From contig NC_056738.1 of NCBI RefSeq assembly GCF_019279795.1, positions 404,545,245-404,609,244 on the forward strand: a stretch of DNA of 64,000 nucleotides, read 5' to 3'. Position 1 is the stretch's first letter. Each line of letters starts with the position of its first letter. A program made the position numbers and the translations under genes. Below are positions 1-10,044 of this stretch, one piece after another. Origin of the DNA: Protopterus annectens (taxonomy: Eukaryota > Chordata > Ceratodontiformes > Protopteridae). The notes beneath the pieces were generated by a model that searched no databases, had not been told where the DNA came from, and saw only the letters and a program-made list of their open reading frames with translations.

Positions 1-4
1 ACTA

Positions 5-122
5 AAATAAAAAAATACCACAAGGAGGTATACCGAAAGTAATCCACAAAATCCAAGACACAATAGCGTACCAAGATTTATTGCCCACTTTCATCAAACT
101 CCTTGTGGTATTTTTTTATTTT
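5..122. repeat. 24-bp inverted repeat in the PLE 5' segment
   Basis: Bases 5-28 (AAAATAAAAAAATACCAC plus AAGGAG) are repeated as an exact reverse complement at 99-122 (CTCCTTGTGG then TATTTTTTTATTTT). The 70-base interior reads as PLE reverse-transcriptase sequence. Whether this is a small rearrangement or a structured motif of the element cannot be told from one copy. Confidence 0.6.
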
Positions 123-593
123 ACATATGCAAACCTGGTCATGTGTGAATGGGAGCACCAACATATGCTACAACAAGGCACTACACACTTAATTATGTAC
201 CAACATTTTGTTGATGACCTATTTATTGGTTGGAAGGGTAGTGAGCAGGACCTAGACTCCTTCTTTGAATATTTAAACAGCACTAGTGATTTTCTTAAGT
301 TCACGATGAACAGGTCTAAGACTAGAATTGATTTTTTGGATGTAACTGTGGTAAAAAAAGGAGTGGGTCTGACTACAGTGATGCATAGGAAAGCATGCTG
401 TAGACCAGCATATCTGCATAGGGAAAGCATGCACCTCCAACATATATTTATGAAGATAGTGAAAGGGAAAGCTATGAGGATTTCACATCTATCTTGTAAA
501 AATATAGACTTTGAAAGAAGTTTACATGAGCTAAAGGAAGAATTTGTACATAGAGGCTACAGCCAAGCAGAGGTTGATCAACCATACTGAATA
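81..593 (+). pseudogene. PLE reverse transcriptase palm/thumb, fragment
   Basis: This 169-codon frame carries the PLE RT core. ANLVMCEWE corresponds to the block just before the catalytic loop, HFVDDLFIGWKG contains the catalytic Asp pair, and LNSTSDFLKFTMNRSKTRI followed by DFLDV is the conserved block after it. PLE RTs resemble telomerase RT and copy element RNA onto nicked chromosomal DNA. Fingers and N-terminal parts lie outside the window. The annotated Met is only the first Met in the open frame. The reading continues in another frame at 665-926, so the gene is broken. Confidence 0.85.
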
Positions 594-664
594 GTGGCCA
601 ATGAGAGGGAAGGAAGGGCTAGTCCCTACTTCTCTGAAAAGGTGAAAAACGAAATGTAGAGACC

Positions 665-926
665 ATGAAAAGTATGCCAGTTGTTCTGTCTTATACTTCA
701 GATGGAGATAAAGTAAGGGATGTCATTCAAAGAAATTGGCATGTCATTCAAATAAATTGCCATATTCTCCATACTGACAACAAGCTGTGTGGGATGGTGG
801 GCAATAAGCCTAGATTTGTTTACAAGAACAAAAGAACCCTTAAACAGCAGTTATGTTATCCTAGACTGTATGACATCCTCAATATAACTTTATTGGGAAC
901 TCCTAGATGTCAGAATTATGCTTACT
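665..926 (+). pseudogene. PLE RT C-terminal/linker segment
   Basis: This frame differs from the RT palm frame and shows the PLE linker pattern: a short VRDVIQRNWHVIQI block followed by KPRFVYKNKRTLKQQL, where PLEs normally have the W-x-L and P-x-x-x-Y-R-x-x-x-x-L-x-x-x-L motifs before the GIY-YIG nuclease. The reading is lost at 927, exactly where the DIRS-derived insertion begins. Confidence 0.65.
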
Positions 927-1209
927 GATGTTCTTCATGTTTCACTGTTGTAGTCGTCACTCATGCGAACTGCTTCTGCTTTGGGCTCCTCGGCAAGAAA
1001 GATTGATGTAATGGCGTCGGCTGCCTGTTTTTATACCACTGACGACCTGACATCAGCCTGGAGCGACAGCAACCGATGTAGAAATACTAAGCTTCTGGTA
1101 TTCGGGCCGACTGAGGGCTACCCCTGGCAGGATAACCCAAATGTGATGACTGCAACAGTGAATACAGTCGAACATCTACATTTATGGTAAGTGTACACAA
1201 TTGTACTTT
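927..1209 (+). mobile_element. Mini-DIRS (internally deleted family A ends)
   Basis: A 283-bp insertion made only of DIRS family A terminal sequence. It starts with the left-end motif GATGTTCTTCATGTTTCAC shared with copies at 10696, 18682, 23831 and 48844. From about 964 it switches to right-hand inverted-repeat sequence (GCGAACTGCTTCTGCTTT onward), including the block with GACGACCTGA and the terminus AACATCTACATTTATGG to GTACACAATTGTACTTT. There is no coding content, so it is a non-autonomous deletion product or a terminal-repeat recombinant. It interrupts the PLE between RT linker and nuclease. Confidence 0.8.
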
Positions 1210-1223
1210 CCTTCACTGATTAA

Positions 1224-1577
1224 TCTAGATGCTTTAAATATCCAGAGAAGGGGTATTTGTGGCAACTTAGAGCAGTAGCTGATTGTAATACACAAAATGT
1301 GGTATATGTAGCTCACTGTCAACTCTGTTTCAAGTTTTATGAAGGGAAGACCAATAGGCGTCTTAAGGGAAGGATAAGGGACCATAATTACTGCACCAGG
1401 AAGGGACTTGATTATAGTGCACTAGCTAAGCACACATTACAAGCTGGTACACAACATACATTTTTATTTCAAGTTCTACATATTCTTTCTGAAAGTCAGG
1501 GGAAAGGTGACCTTTCTAATAGAAATGAAAACATTGAGCTGCAATGGATCCTGAGACTTAGGGCACAGAGGACTTAG
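1224..1577 (+). pseudogene. PLE GIY-YIG endonuclease domain
   Basis: The frame contains NTQNVVYVAHCQLCFKFYEG, then KTNRRLKGRIRDHN, matching the PLE GIY-YIG nuclease: the VVY-x-x-x-C strand in place of GIY, YEGKT in place of YIG-x-T, an Arg helix and a conserved His. A second conserved part (LAKHTLQAGTQHTFLFQVL) and a late Glu region follow. In PLEs this domain nicks target DNA. The frame starts just after the DIRS-derived insertion and ends with TAG at 1575-1577. The domain itself is readable, but the element is broken upstream. Confidence 0.82.
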
Positions 1578-1879
1578 ACTAAATGATCATGCCTCATTAA
1601 AACCAGTCCTAAAATCCAGAGGTTTGAAATGAAACATGCAGCTTATATATGACAGGTCTATTGCTTTAAATAAAGTCAGATTGTTTTGCTTTTGTTTGAT
1701 TTGGATAATTAGTTTTTTAAGCATTTAAATATGGATTGTTTTTGTCTGATGAGGTGGTGTGGATCACTGTGAAAGCACTAACTTTTAATAAACCAGCTTT
1801 GTGTTTTACTACTGATTTTTTTTGAGTGCCTTTACATCCTGCTTAACCATTGACTGTTGCCTTTTGCCTTTGTTCATCT

Positions 1880-2264
1880 GGTTTTGCTGCTGAAAGTTTG
1901 GGTATTTGGTGAACCATTTGCTCTTTGGGATTTATTTTGCTTTGTAAAAACGATATTGAAATTGTACTTTTGCAATTTTAACATCATGCATTGTAGATGT
2001 ACAGGGGCTGAATGTATTGGCTTTTTCAGAATGGTCACTAGAGGTTTGAATAGGTTTGTCATAAATATAATCATGGAGCTTTGAACATGCGAACACCACT
2101 TTCAAAAGCTCTTTTTCAATTTGCGCATGCTGTATCTCAGTTTGGGTTAAAGTTCTGGATACATAGGTGACTGGTATACCTTCTTGAAGACATGCTTCAC
2201 CAAGACTATACTTAGAAGCATCGCATGAAAGAGTTACTGGTTTGTGGAGATTATAATACCTCAA
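1880..2264 (-). pseudogene. Gypsy RNase H domain
   Basis: On the minus strand the frame from 2264 begins with VTLSCDASKYSLGEACLQEG, the first RNase H strand with its catalytic Asp, then PVTYVSRTLTQTEIQHAQIE with the catalytic Glu and SSDH. After a frameshift near 2060 the adjoining frame continues with the gypsy motif LKKPIHSAPVHLQCMMLKLQ, which normally follows the SDH. RNase H removes the RNA strand during reverse transcription. The frameshift shows this copy is inactive. Confidence 0.8.
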
Positions 2265-2289
2265 TATGGGTGGACAGGTAATTTTCTGT

Positions 2290-3071
2290 TTCAGAATGTC
2301 AATTGCTCGTTGGTGTTGTGTTAACCAGGACCAATTTACATTTTTGTGTCAGCTCTCATAACGGTGCTGAAAGCTCACTCAGGTCTAGGATAAACTTTCA
2401 TTAAATAGTTGACCATACCTAGAAAACGTTGCAAAGATGTTACACTGTCTGGAACTGGCTTCTCAAGAATTGCTGCTTGCTTAGAATGATCTGGTTGTAA
2501 GACAGAACTAGTAAATAAACGATCCACCTATGTAACTTCTCTCAGCTTGAACTTGCACTTCTGAATATTCGGTTTAAGATTGACTTCACTTGCATGGTTT
2601 AGAGCTTTCTTGAGATTTCTGTCATGTTTGTCTTCACCATTGCCCCCCACAATAATGTCGGCTACTATGATTGTACACGGATAACCTGAAAGAAATTTTT
2701 CCGTCACACTTTGGAGTACTACACTGGCAGAATTTATCCCAAATGACATTCTCAAGAATCTGTATTTACTAGCTGGTATACTAAAAGTGGTTAACAGTGA
2801 GGATTTGTGATTCAGTGAAATTTGCCAAAATTAACTTTTTGCATCTAAGACTGAAAAAAAAATGGCATTTGGCATAACAGCTGCTACTTCTACTGTGTGT
2901 TTTGGATAATGAGGACGTTTTAAGTTTGGGATCTATACATATCTGAATATCATCTGGGCTTTTCTTATGAGCTGCAACAATGGAAGATACCCATTCAGAT
3001 GGTTCTTTTACTGGAGTTATCACACCTAAATTCACCATTTTGTCTAGTGCTGTTTTCAGTTTGCTCTGCAT
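2290..3071 (-). pseudogene. Gypsy reverse transcriptase
   Basis: The first part (3071-2781) contains KTALDKMVNLGVITPVKEPS and SEWVSSIVAAHKK, the gypsy RT N-terminal motifs, ending with IQICIDPKLKT. The next frame (2755-2528) contains RMSFGINSASVVLQ, the FGL-x-x-A-x-x-x-FQ block, and a decayed catalytic loop where VADIIV replaces the usual Y-x-DD, so one catalytic Asp pair is not intact. The thumb block QRFLGMVNYL follows around 2440. Stops separate the blocks. Confidence 0.78.
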
Positions 3072-3275
3072 TGCTACCAGAACTTTCCTGGCTGATCTGA
3101 CAGTTGGGCTTATTTCATGGAATATGTAACTGGTAATTTGCCAAGCTTGTCTTTCTGAAAATTATCAGCATATTCATGAAAAATATTCTGTGTAAAACTA
3201 TTGTGGTTGTTCAGATTTATATGGAGAATCTCTTAAGTGCAATTAGTCCCATTCTCAAACTATCTTAGAGGCCTA

Positions 3276-3900
3276 TCAGTGATTGTGCATGTGTCTTTTG
3301 ACTATATAAAACTGAAAGTTATAGCTGTTCCCAGCAGAATGGCATGTGAGAACTACTGCACAATCAGTTTGAATCTCTTCACCACCATAAACAAGTTTTG
3401 CACACTTTGCTGAATCAAGTTTCTGATTCCCTGATTGATGGAATGAATTTGTGTGTCTTCTGCCTGGAGTACAATGAATAATCATTTTCCACAAACGCAC
3501 TGATGCCTCCAACTTTTAATACTTGGCCATTTTGCCACAGTTTTGTCAGAATCAGCTCTTTCTGCTGGTAGGTTTGCATCTTTATAATATAGGCTTTGGC
3601 TACTTTCTCTTGGCCAGAATTGGAGCATACACATTGTCTGCCCTTTCAGGTAACAGTTCCTGCTGTGGACTAATTGCTTATTTGTGCCTTTTATATAATG
3701 AATAAAGTCTGTTTTTATTAGTTTCTTTGGTACAGCAGAAAATACCAGATTTTTCCTACATGCTCTGTTGGCTCTTCTACCATTTTTTGAAATATCTCCT
3801 CTTGAACAGTCTCATATTCTGCCAGCCTTTTCTTCATTTGAATCTGTGATTTTGCAGTTTCTATCAGCTCATCTGACATATTTTTTAAAGCTTCTTCCAT
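3276..3900 (-). pseudogene. Possible gypsy gag/protease remnants
   Basis: Minus-strand reading at 3276-3512 lies just upstream of RT, where a gypsy protease would sit, but I see no clear D-T/S-G motif. Around 3600 a decayed CSNSGQEKVAKA string could be a zinc knuckle that has lost cysteines. The block at 3718-3900 encodes a charged, probably helical segment (MEEALKNMSDELIETAKSQ) of unknown origin. Assignment rests mainly on position next to the gypsy RT. Confidence 0.4.
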
Positions 3901-4125
3901 TTTTTCAGTCTTCTGTTATTTAAGTTGATGTACTCCATCAGTGTTTCTTTTACTTTATTCAGCAGCTGAGGTTAAGCTGTTGCTCATAAATTTCTTGAGG
4001 TAAATTGGAAGTCGTGTCATTAAGCAGTTAATGTACAATATACAAAAGAATTTAAATGCGATCTGGGGAAAGTGTTATCACTGACTGTTTATGCTTTTCT
4101 TGAATATAATGTAACAAGATAAAGC

Positions 4126-4702
4126 TTGGATATAGGCAGAGAGCACCCCAGCACTACCAGGCCATACCTCATATCATGCTTTTCGGCCCCAAAACCTGGA
4201 TTGAACCACAAAAGGAGGGGGAGTTTCCATATTTATCAAGGATATCCACACCTCCAGGTTAGTGGCATTGCACGAAGTATCGGAGACCATCCATGTGCAA
4301 CTAACAGTGGGCAAGACTGCTTTTCAGTTTATAGCATCCTACAGACCACCCTCTCAAAGTCAGGAATCCCACTCGGCTTTCCTGAAAACATTGGAGAACA
4401 TGAAGATCTCTCCGAACACCATTATATTGGGCGACTTCAACTACCCAAACATTGACTGGGAGCACTACTCAAGCCCCAGCACCTTAGCCCAAAGGTTCCT
4501 GGAAATTATAAACTCAAATGCTATGGAACAACTAGTCACCACTCCCACAAGAGGGGACAACATACTAGACCTGATCATTACCAACATGGGGACTCTATGC
4601 TCCACACCAGAAGTATATCCCTCATTGGTAAGATCAGACCATAAATTAATTTCACTGGATGTCCACATCCCGACCCCACCCCAGCCCAGAAAACCACAGT
4701 GA
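4126..4702 (+). pseudogene. CR1-like LINE AP endonuclease, partial
   Basis: Reading across one frameshift (frames starting 4126 and 4262) shows the C-terminal two thirds of an AP-like endonuclease. FQFIASYRPPSQ is the strand and loop before the active site, TIILGDFNYPNIDW carries the catalytic GDFN, and SLVRSDHKLISLD carries the catalytic SDH. The N-terminal N and ETW motifs are missing. This nuclease nicks target DNA to prime reverse transcription. The frame ends at 4700-4702. Confidence 0.85.
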
Positions 4703-6235
4703 AAAACTTCTCAAAAGTGAACTTCTCACTTCTCAAAACCGAAGTGGAATCCTTCAAGGCCCCAAGGCCAGTGGAAACTATGGCCCAAACTGCAGAATCC
4801 TATATAAATGCATTCTACGGACATCTCCAGGAATGCATGGATCATGCTATCCCAAACAAAACCAAGACCCAATCATCCAAAGGCAGGCATCCAGTCTGGT
4901 GGACCCCTGCCATAAATAAACTGTACAACAGAAGGAGGAAGCTACTACATGATAGAGCAAAATCTCTTATAGGGAAGGCATCTCTGATCAGTACTAGCAA
5001 AAAATTATGACCCTTCCTAAAATCCTCCAAGGCCAGCTTCGAGAGAAAAATTGCACAGGACACCAAAGACAATCATAAGGCTTTTTTCAGTTATGTTAGA
5101 AACCTGGGATGCAACTCCCAGACTTGTACTGAGTTGATTCTAAATGACAAAAAATACACTGAACCCACAGACATCGCCAATATCCTGGCAGACAGGTTCA
5201 GTGCAAACTCCCCCCCGCCCCCAAAAGAGCAAGTATCTATCCCGGCAGAGGGCTGCCTCCCAAACATCTCTGATGCTCAGGTGAAGGCTGCCCTCTCCAA
5301 AGCAAAAAACACTGCTTCCATGGGACCAGATGGCGTCCCAGCTTGCGTCCTACATGAACTCCAAGAGGAACTAATCCCTCGAATAAAACAGCTATACAAT
5401 CTCAGCCTCACTACAGGATATGTGCCCACAGAATGGCGTACAGCAACAGTGGTTCCCCTCCGCAAAGGTGGAGCCTCTACGGACCCTGGAAACTATCGCC
5501 CCATAAGCCTGACTAACTTAGTCTGCAAGGCTATGGAGAGGATCATCATGGAGCTCATAAACAAAGACATTGGGGACCTACAGACACTAGATCCTACCCA
5601 GTTCGGCTTTGTCAAGGGCAGATCCTGCCTTTTGAACCTGGTTGACTTCTTCAAACAGTCACCATAGCCATAGATGAAGGGAAGGTAGTCCACACAGCCT
5701 CTCTGGACCTTGCAAAGGCATTTGACACAATACCCCACTCGGGCATCATAGATAAGCTATCCAGCTTAAATATAAACCCCTATGTCACAAGATGGGTCGC
5801 AAACTGGCTCAAAGACAGAACCCACAGAGTGAGAGTTGCTGGAGCCATGTCAGACTCGAAACCGGTCACAAGTGGCATCCCACAGGGTTCTGTCCTGGGA
5901 CCACTCTTGTTCGGTATATACTTTTCCGAGGTACAGGCAAACTTGGGAGGACTATGGCTCACCAAGTTCGCAGACGACTGCAAACTGGGCACCATAATCA
6001 ACTCTCCAGCTGACACAAATATCCTTCAAAAAGGTCTCACAGAGACAGATAACTGGTGCCAGTGCCATGGTTTAAAGCTAAATGCCAAAAAATGTATAGT
6101 CATACCCTTTGGCAAAAACAATGTGCCCACAAATTACCACATAGGTGGTAATCCATTAAGTACAGAGAACGTTATTAGGGACCTGGGGACCCAAGTTGAT
6201 AGCAATCTCTCCTTTGAAAACCACATTAGTGGTTA
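4699..6235 (+). pseudogene. CR1-like LINE reverse transcriptase
   Basis: An inter-domain region (4699-5130) leads into the RT. Blocks in order: TASMGPDGVPACVLHEL (5310-5365), WRTATVVPLRKGG and NYRPISLTNLVCKAMERII (5430-5545), DPTQFGFVKGRSC, SLDLAKAFDTIPH (about 5700), TSGIPQGSVLGPLLF (5868-5915), and the catalytic FADD (about 5968). The palm is spread over two frames joined near 5665, and a further shift occurs at about 6230. The catalytic Asp pair is intact, but the ORF is not. Confidence 0.88.
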
Positions 6236-6759
6236 GAAAGACCTTCTACATAGCCCACCTCATCACGAAGGGTTTCACATCTAGATCAAGAGAGGTAATC
6301 GTGCCCCTTTATTCATCCCTCATCAGGCCCATCATAGAATACAATGCCCCTTTTGGGATGTACCTTACCCGACACCTGCAGCAATTAGAAAGACCCCAAA
6401 AGTATCTCACCAAGAAGATCAAGGGTCTCAGACAGATGCCATATGCTGCTCTGTTAAAAAAACTCCAGCTCTACTCAGTTGCATACCGCCTACTTCGAGG
6501 CGATCTATGCCTGACATACAAAGCTATGTCAAATCCAGAATTAATGGACATGCTCCACCTCAGTAAATCTAAATCCCTTAGAGCCACATGCTTGAGGGAC
6601 TTGAACCTCAGCACAGAAATAAATAGAACTTGCTGGAGGGACAGGTTCATAACCCAGAGGCTCCCTTTGCTCTGGAATAGAATTCCAATTCATGTGAGGC
6701 AGAGCACCTCACTGAATCTCTTCAAGAAGAATCTCGATAGGTGGATGGGGGAATCGTAG
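6236..6759 (+). pseudogene. CR1-like LINE RT thumb and C-terminus
   Basis: The open frame continues the RT after a frameshift. SSLIRPIIEYNAPFGMYLTR is the thumb helix, LERPQKYLTKKIKGLRQMPY and LYSVAYRLLRGDLCLTYK match the CR1/L2 C-terminal pattern, and the end has WNRIPIHVRQSTSLNLFKKN followed by a TAG stop at 6757-6759. The same stretch, 5' truncated at nearly the same place, is inserted in DIRS copy 1 at 13657-14213. Confidence 0.85.
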
Positions 6760-6918
6760 GTTTCTCCCAGGGATTACTCCCGTGTCACTATTAGACAGAG
6801 GCACAGTAAACTAAACCTTAAAAAGGGCACAGTATACTCAAATCAAGGGGTGGCGTAAGCCATACAGAATCGGGCTAGGCTTATAATTGCCCCAGGGCAG
6901 ATAGCCTAGTATGAACCT

Positions 6919-7438
6919 ATAATGTTCTGCTGTTTGGCTGCTGGGAGAAATATGGAAGTGTACTGATCATATGTGTGTCTGTTAAAGTATGGTGCTTCCC
7001 CTGGTGTAAACTAATGTTCTTGGTGTGTGCTGCAGACAAGGAGGGATGTTTATTTATCCGAGTAAACAGATGAGAATATTTAAAACAAATTCTGCAATAT
7101 CAGCAGAATGGTTTGTAGGGACAGATATATCTGGCAGAGGATACAGCTGCTCTGGAACAGACTTCCCATTTATGAAAACAAACAAAGCTCATCCCTGTCC
7201 ATATTCAAGTGCAGCTCCCATTAGTGGATGGAAAAACAAAATTTACTGCAGGCCTGCCCACTACACTACTTATGGACAGAGGCAGCTCCTAAATGTGTTA
7301 TCCCCTGCATGGGTCCCACTAAATTATCTATGGTATGAGCCCAGTTATTCTCCTTAGATGTAATATATAATTATCAACCATGGGATGGGTAAAGCCAGTC
7401 TAACACCAAATGGGATAGGATAATATGAGCACCAAATT
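6919..7438. other. No recognised feature
   Basis: Between the CR1-like LINE end and the next repeat I see no conserved protein motif. A 110-codon open stretch at 7025-7357 has no recognisable domain and is treated as chance. Confidence 0.5.
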
Positions 7439-7505
7439 GGAAACTGGGCTAAGCTTAACATGACCCACAAGGGCAGTTAGATTAGTACTTGCCTATGAAC
7501 CTAGG
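7439..7505 (+). repeat. CR1/SINE-type 3' tail
   Basis: AACTGGGCTAAGCTTAACAT through CCTATGAACCTAGG matches the tail of the SINE at 62120-62190 (GGCTAGGCTTAAAGTGGCTC to CTATGAACCTATG) and the CR1-like LINE ends. The sequence upstream (7330-7438) may be a worn SINE body, but no tRNA boxes are convincing. Confidence 0.6.
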
Positions 7506-8595
7506 AAAAATGATAATTTTCCAGCATTTGTTAAGATTTGTTTCATGTGTTTGTAAAACTATTAGCTGTTTTTTCTGTCCACCAGCAAAGTTCTGCAGTT
7601 GAAGACTATCATTACAGGTGCAGGCAGTTAATCAGGAAATGACTGAGCCATGAACGCTAAGGCATTTGAATGAGAAATGCTTATATTAGTACATAAAGGG
7701 GAACTGACAAGCAGTTCAGTGAAAATAAATGCAGTATGACACATTGAAGGGAATACTTTTGTAAGCAGATGCATTCCTAGCAACATTTTGCACCTTAACA
7801 TAAAACATAAATGTGGACAATGTAGTTTATTCATTTTGGAGTTGCCAGTGCACATTTTCTTAAGCTAAAAATTCGTTATCTCAGAGCATGCATGTTATTT
7901 TTCACATCCAGGTAGAGATTGGAGATGGGTACTAGAAGGAATGGTGCCAGTGAAACAGGAACACAGGTGTAGCATGTGCATTTCAATAGGATTAAACGTA
8001 ACTTTAGGTAAAGCCTGTGGGTGTAGCTGTCTGTCCATACATGGAAGGGTGATGTCTCTTTTTGGAGTATTTTGTGTTTGCTGTGAATTGTTTGTTAAAG
8101 TTGGAGTATATGTGTTTTTGGGTTTCTTTTCTTTCTTGTGCTTTATTGAAGGAAAAAAGTCTAGGAAAATGTGACATGAGGTCAAACATATTAGCTGCAA
8201 CTGCTTATAAGGTTAGTCTGCTAAACATTTGTATGTGCATGTACGTTGCAAGTTGGAAACATATTCAGAAAATCGTGTAGAACATTAAAAGATACAAAAC
8301 TCAACCAAGTAAGTTATCCCTTTATTAAAGAACATGATTGTGAGACACCAAAGTAAAATAAACTTGTCTCCCCAAGCAAAAGGGGAGCTCTTATTTTTAT
8401 AGTAAAATCGTGCAGTATAAATGAAACACTTGCATAGTTTTAGCTGACTGACCAGAAAGAACCAAATATGTTTCTGAAAGATCCTGCTGATAGTGCATCC
8501 TTGTGCTTTTTTATTTAACCTTGACCATGTAGAGCGGCTAATTCTGTTTTTTGCATAGCTGAGCTAACACACATGAGAATATGCTTATGTCAGGG
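7506..8595. other. AT-rich sequence, nothing recognised
   Basis: No domain, repeat pair or RNA gene stands out. Short overlapping open frames on both strands at 7895-8280 shadow each other and have no family motif. Confidence 0.5.
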
Positions 8596-8611
8596 GAAGA
8601 AATAACATTCT

Positions 8612-9056
8612 TTTCTCTTTTTGCTATTCCCTCCCTTCCTTCATTGTTACCGGCCCTGCCCTTGTTCCCCATCCATGCTGGGCCTACCAGCTCCTCCACG
8701 GCCCCTGGACTTATTCTGGTACTTTGCTTTGTGATCTGTGACTGTCCCCAAGCAGTGGCACTCAGCACTTCATATTGACTTACCCTGTATCCCCCTATCC
8801 TTGGGGCAAGATGGTACAGCCTTGAGGGGGGTGTGCAGTGTGGGGATTCACTGCATATTGTCCTGCCTTCACAGCAGCTCAGCCAGCCCCCACTGCCCCC
8901 TCTGACCATGCCTCCTCTGGTGACGTCTTCACCAGGCATTGTTGTCTGGAGACATCCACACATTATCTCCCCTATCCAGGATGGGTATGCCCTTCTCTCC
9001 CTGGGATGCATGGGTCATAGTCATGGCTTTATCCCTTTACACCACCGGAGTGGCTA
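8612..9056 (-). mobile_element. 445-bp retroposed insert with exact 16-bp TSD
   Basis: GAAGAAATAACATTCT occurs at 8596-8611 and again at 9057-9072, directly flanking a 445-bp block clearly more GC-rich than its surroundings. On the minus strand the block starts TAGCCACTCCGGTGGTG and ends in an A-rich GCAAAAAGAGAAA, as expected for a target-primed retroposon (SINE or processed transcript). No tRNA box pair or protein family is recognised. Open frames inside it are probably incidental. Confidence 0.65.
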
Positions 9057-9072
9057 GAAGAAATAACATTCT

Positions 9073-9600
9073 AAGTCACTTGGACCTAGACTCCATTTTA
9101 ATTCAAGATGGATTCCATTCTTGATCTATTTTCTCATACAAAATCTAATTTCTTCACAGTTCGCTACTTGAAACTATGACGCATCACTTACACCACATCC
9201 CCATCACCAGTCTGAAAGCTCTGAATATGCACAGACAACATTCAATGTTCAACAGGCCATTTTTCACATGCTGTACCAATTTAATCTTTACATTGCAATT
9301 TTTTTCAACTTTTACTGAATATCATTTTATTAACCACAAATGCAACCTGTCTACCTGCAATGTTAAGATCTTGGCTCCTAAACTTCTTTGAGTTGTGGTT
9401 TTATCTAAACGCTTTTATCATAAATCCATCTAAAAACTAGTCATTCAAGTGGTTTGTACATTTTGCATTTTACTTTGAAAAAGCTTTACATAAAACTAGA
9501 AATAATGCAGTAATAGTCACTATCATAATTTTTGTTCAGCAGCACAAAGTCCTAATTCCTACATAGTGTTTGGTGCTCTGTAAGCTGGAAGTTTGCCTGC
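9073..9600. other. AT-rich sequence, nothing recognised
   Basis: No coding motif, repeat arm or RNA gene was found between the retroposed insert and the hAT-like element. Confidence 0.5.
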
Positions 9601-9606
9601 CGCAGA

Positions 9607-9790
9607 CACATAACCGGCCTTAGGCATAGGCCAGCTAGGCAGCCGCCTAGGGCACCGCTCCAGCATGGGCGGTTTTCAAGTATTTATTTGGTGTAGGTAA
9701 ACCAGGATGGGGGCACAGGGTAGTTTGGTGGGGGGCACCATGGAGCCCTTTTGCCTAGGGCACCAGTTGATTTAAGGCCACTTCTGCCCA
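9607..9790. mobile_element. Short hAT-like MITE
   Basis: The left side reads CCGGCCTTAGGCATAGGCC, then CAGCCGCCTAGGGCACC; the right side has TTTGCCTAGGGCACCAG and then TAAGGCCACTTCTGCC. The outer ends are imperfect inverted repeats, and the repeated GCCTAGGGC motif resembles known hAT-type non-autonomous ends. Flanks share CAGACA on both sides, possibly a worn 8-bp duplication. Family assignment is from memory of this motif. Confidence 0.5.
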
Positions 9791-9898
9791 GACATGACAT
9801 ATTCCAAGTTGATATGGAGAAAGTCCTTAAAATGCAGTTTGTTCTAGACCGTGACAGTAATTCTATGATTCCTCAAATGAATAGCTAATAACAACTAC

Positions 9899-9942
9899 CC
9901 CCCCCAAAAAAAAATATATATATATATATATATTTTTTTTTT
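9899..9942. repeat. Simple repeat: C/A tract, (TA)n, T tract
   Basis: A run of C, then A, then about ten TA units (about 9914-9933), then T; the AT-rich part is self-complementary and could fold back. Simple low-complexity repeat. Confidence 0.85.
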
Positions 9943-10044
9943 GGAAGCCACCAGTAAGCTTTTTGGCACAAATAAATTGCATTTTGTTACTTAGTCCAGT
10001 AGATGAGGTGGCCAGGAAAATGTCACAGTTCATTAGTGCCATGT

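Larger units (their letters stand above)
1..1850 (+). mobile_element. Penelope-like element (PLE), 3' part, interrupted
   Basis: A Penelope-like retroelement in sense orientation, cut by the window start. Two diagnostic domains lie in the right order: RT palm with HFVDDLFIGW (81-590) and a GIY-YIG-type nuclease (about 1254-1577). The linker region at 665-926 fits the PLE thumb/linker (RNWHVI, then PRFVYKNKRTLKQQL). The two halves are separated by a 283-bp DIRS-derived insertion at 927-1209. Downstream is an AT-rich 3' region with an AATAAA-like signal near 1788. Frame changes between segments show it is dead. The 3' limit is approximate, where the minus-strand gypsy homology starts. Confidence 0.82.
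1870..3900 (-). mobile_element. Degraded Ty3/gypsy-like retrotransposon
   Basis: Read on the minus strand, pol runs from high to low coordinates: a possible gag/protease zone (3276-3900), RT fingers and palm (3071-2528), RT thumb with QRFLGMVNYLMKVYP (about 2460-2380) and RNase H (2264-1880). The order is that of Ty3/gypsy pol. There is no visible integrase or LTR; integrase would lie downstream, where the Penelope-like element now abuts. Many stops and frameshifts indicate an old insertion. Confidence 0.75.
4110..6918 (+). mobile_element. CR1-like LINE, 5' truncated
   Basis: A non-LTR retrotransposon with an AP-type endonuclease (from about 4126) and an RT ORF (to 6759), followed by a short 3' UTR. 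The UTR ends with GGGCTAGGCTTATAATTGCC and CCTAGTATGAACCTAT near 6870-6918. The same 3' terminus appears at 14130-14213 and, shortened, in the SINE at 62 kb. The 5' end lies within the endonuclease, typical of incomplete target-primed reverse transcription. Frameshifts in both domains make it inactive. CR1-clade placement is from the thumb motifs and tail, not a phylogeny. Confidence 0.83.
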
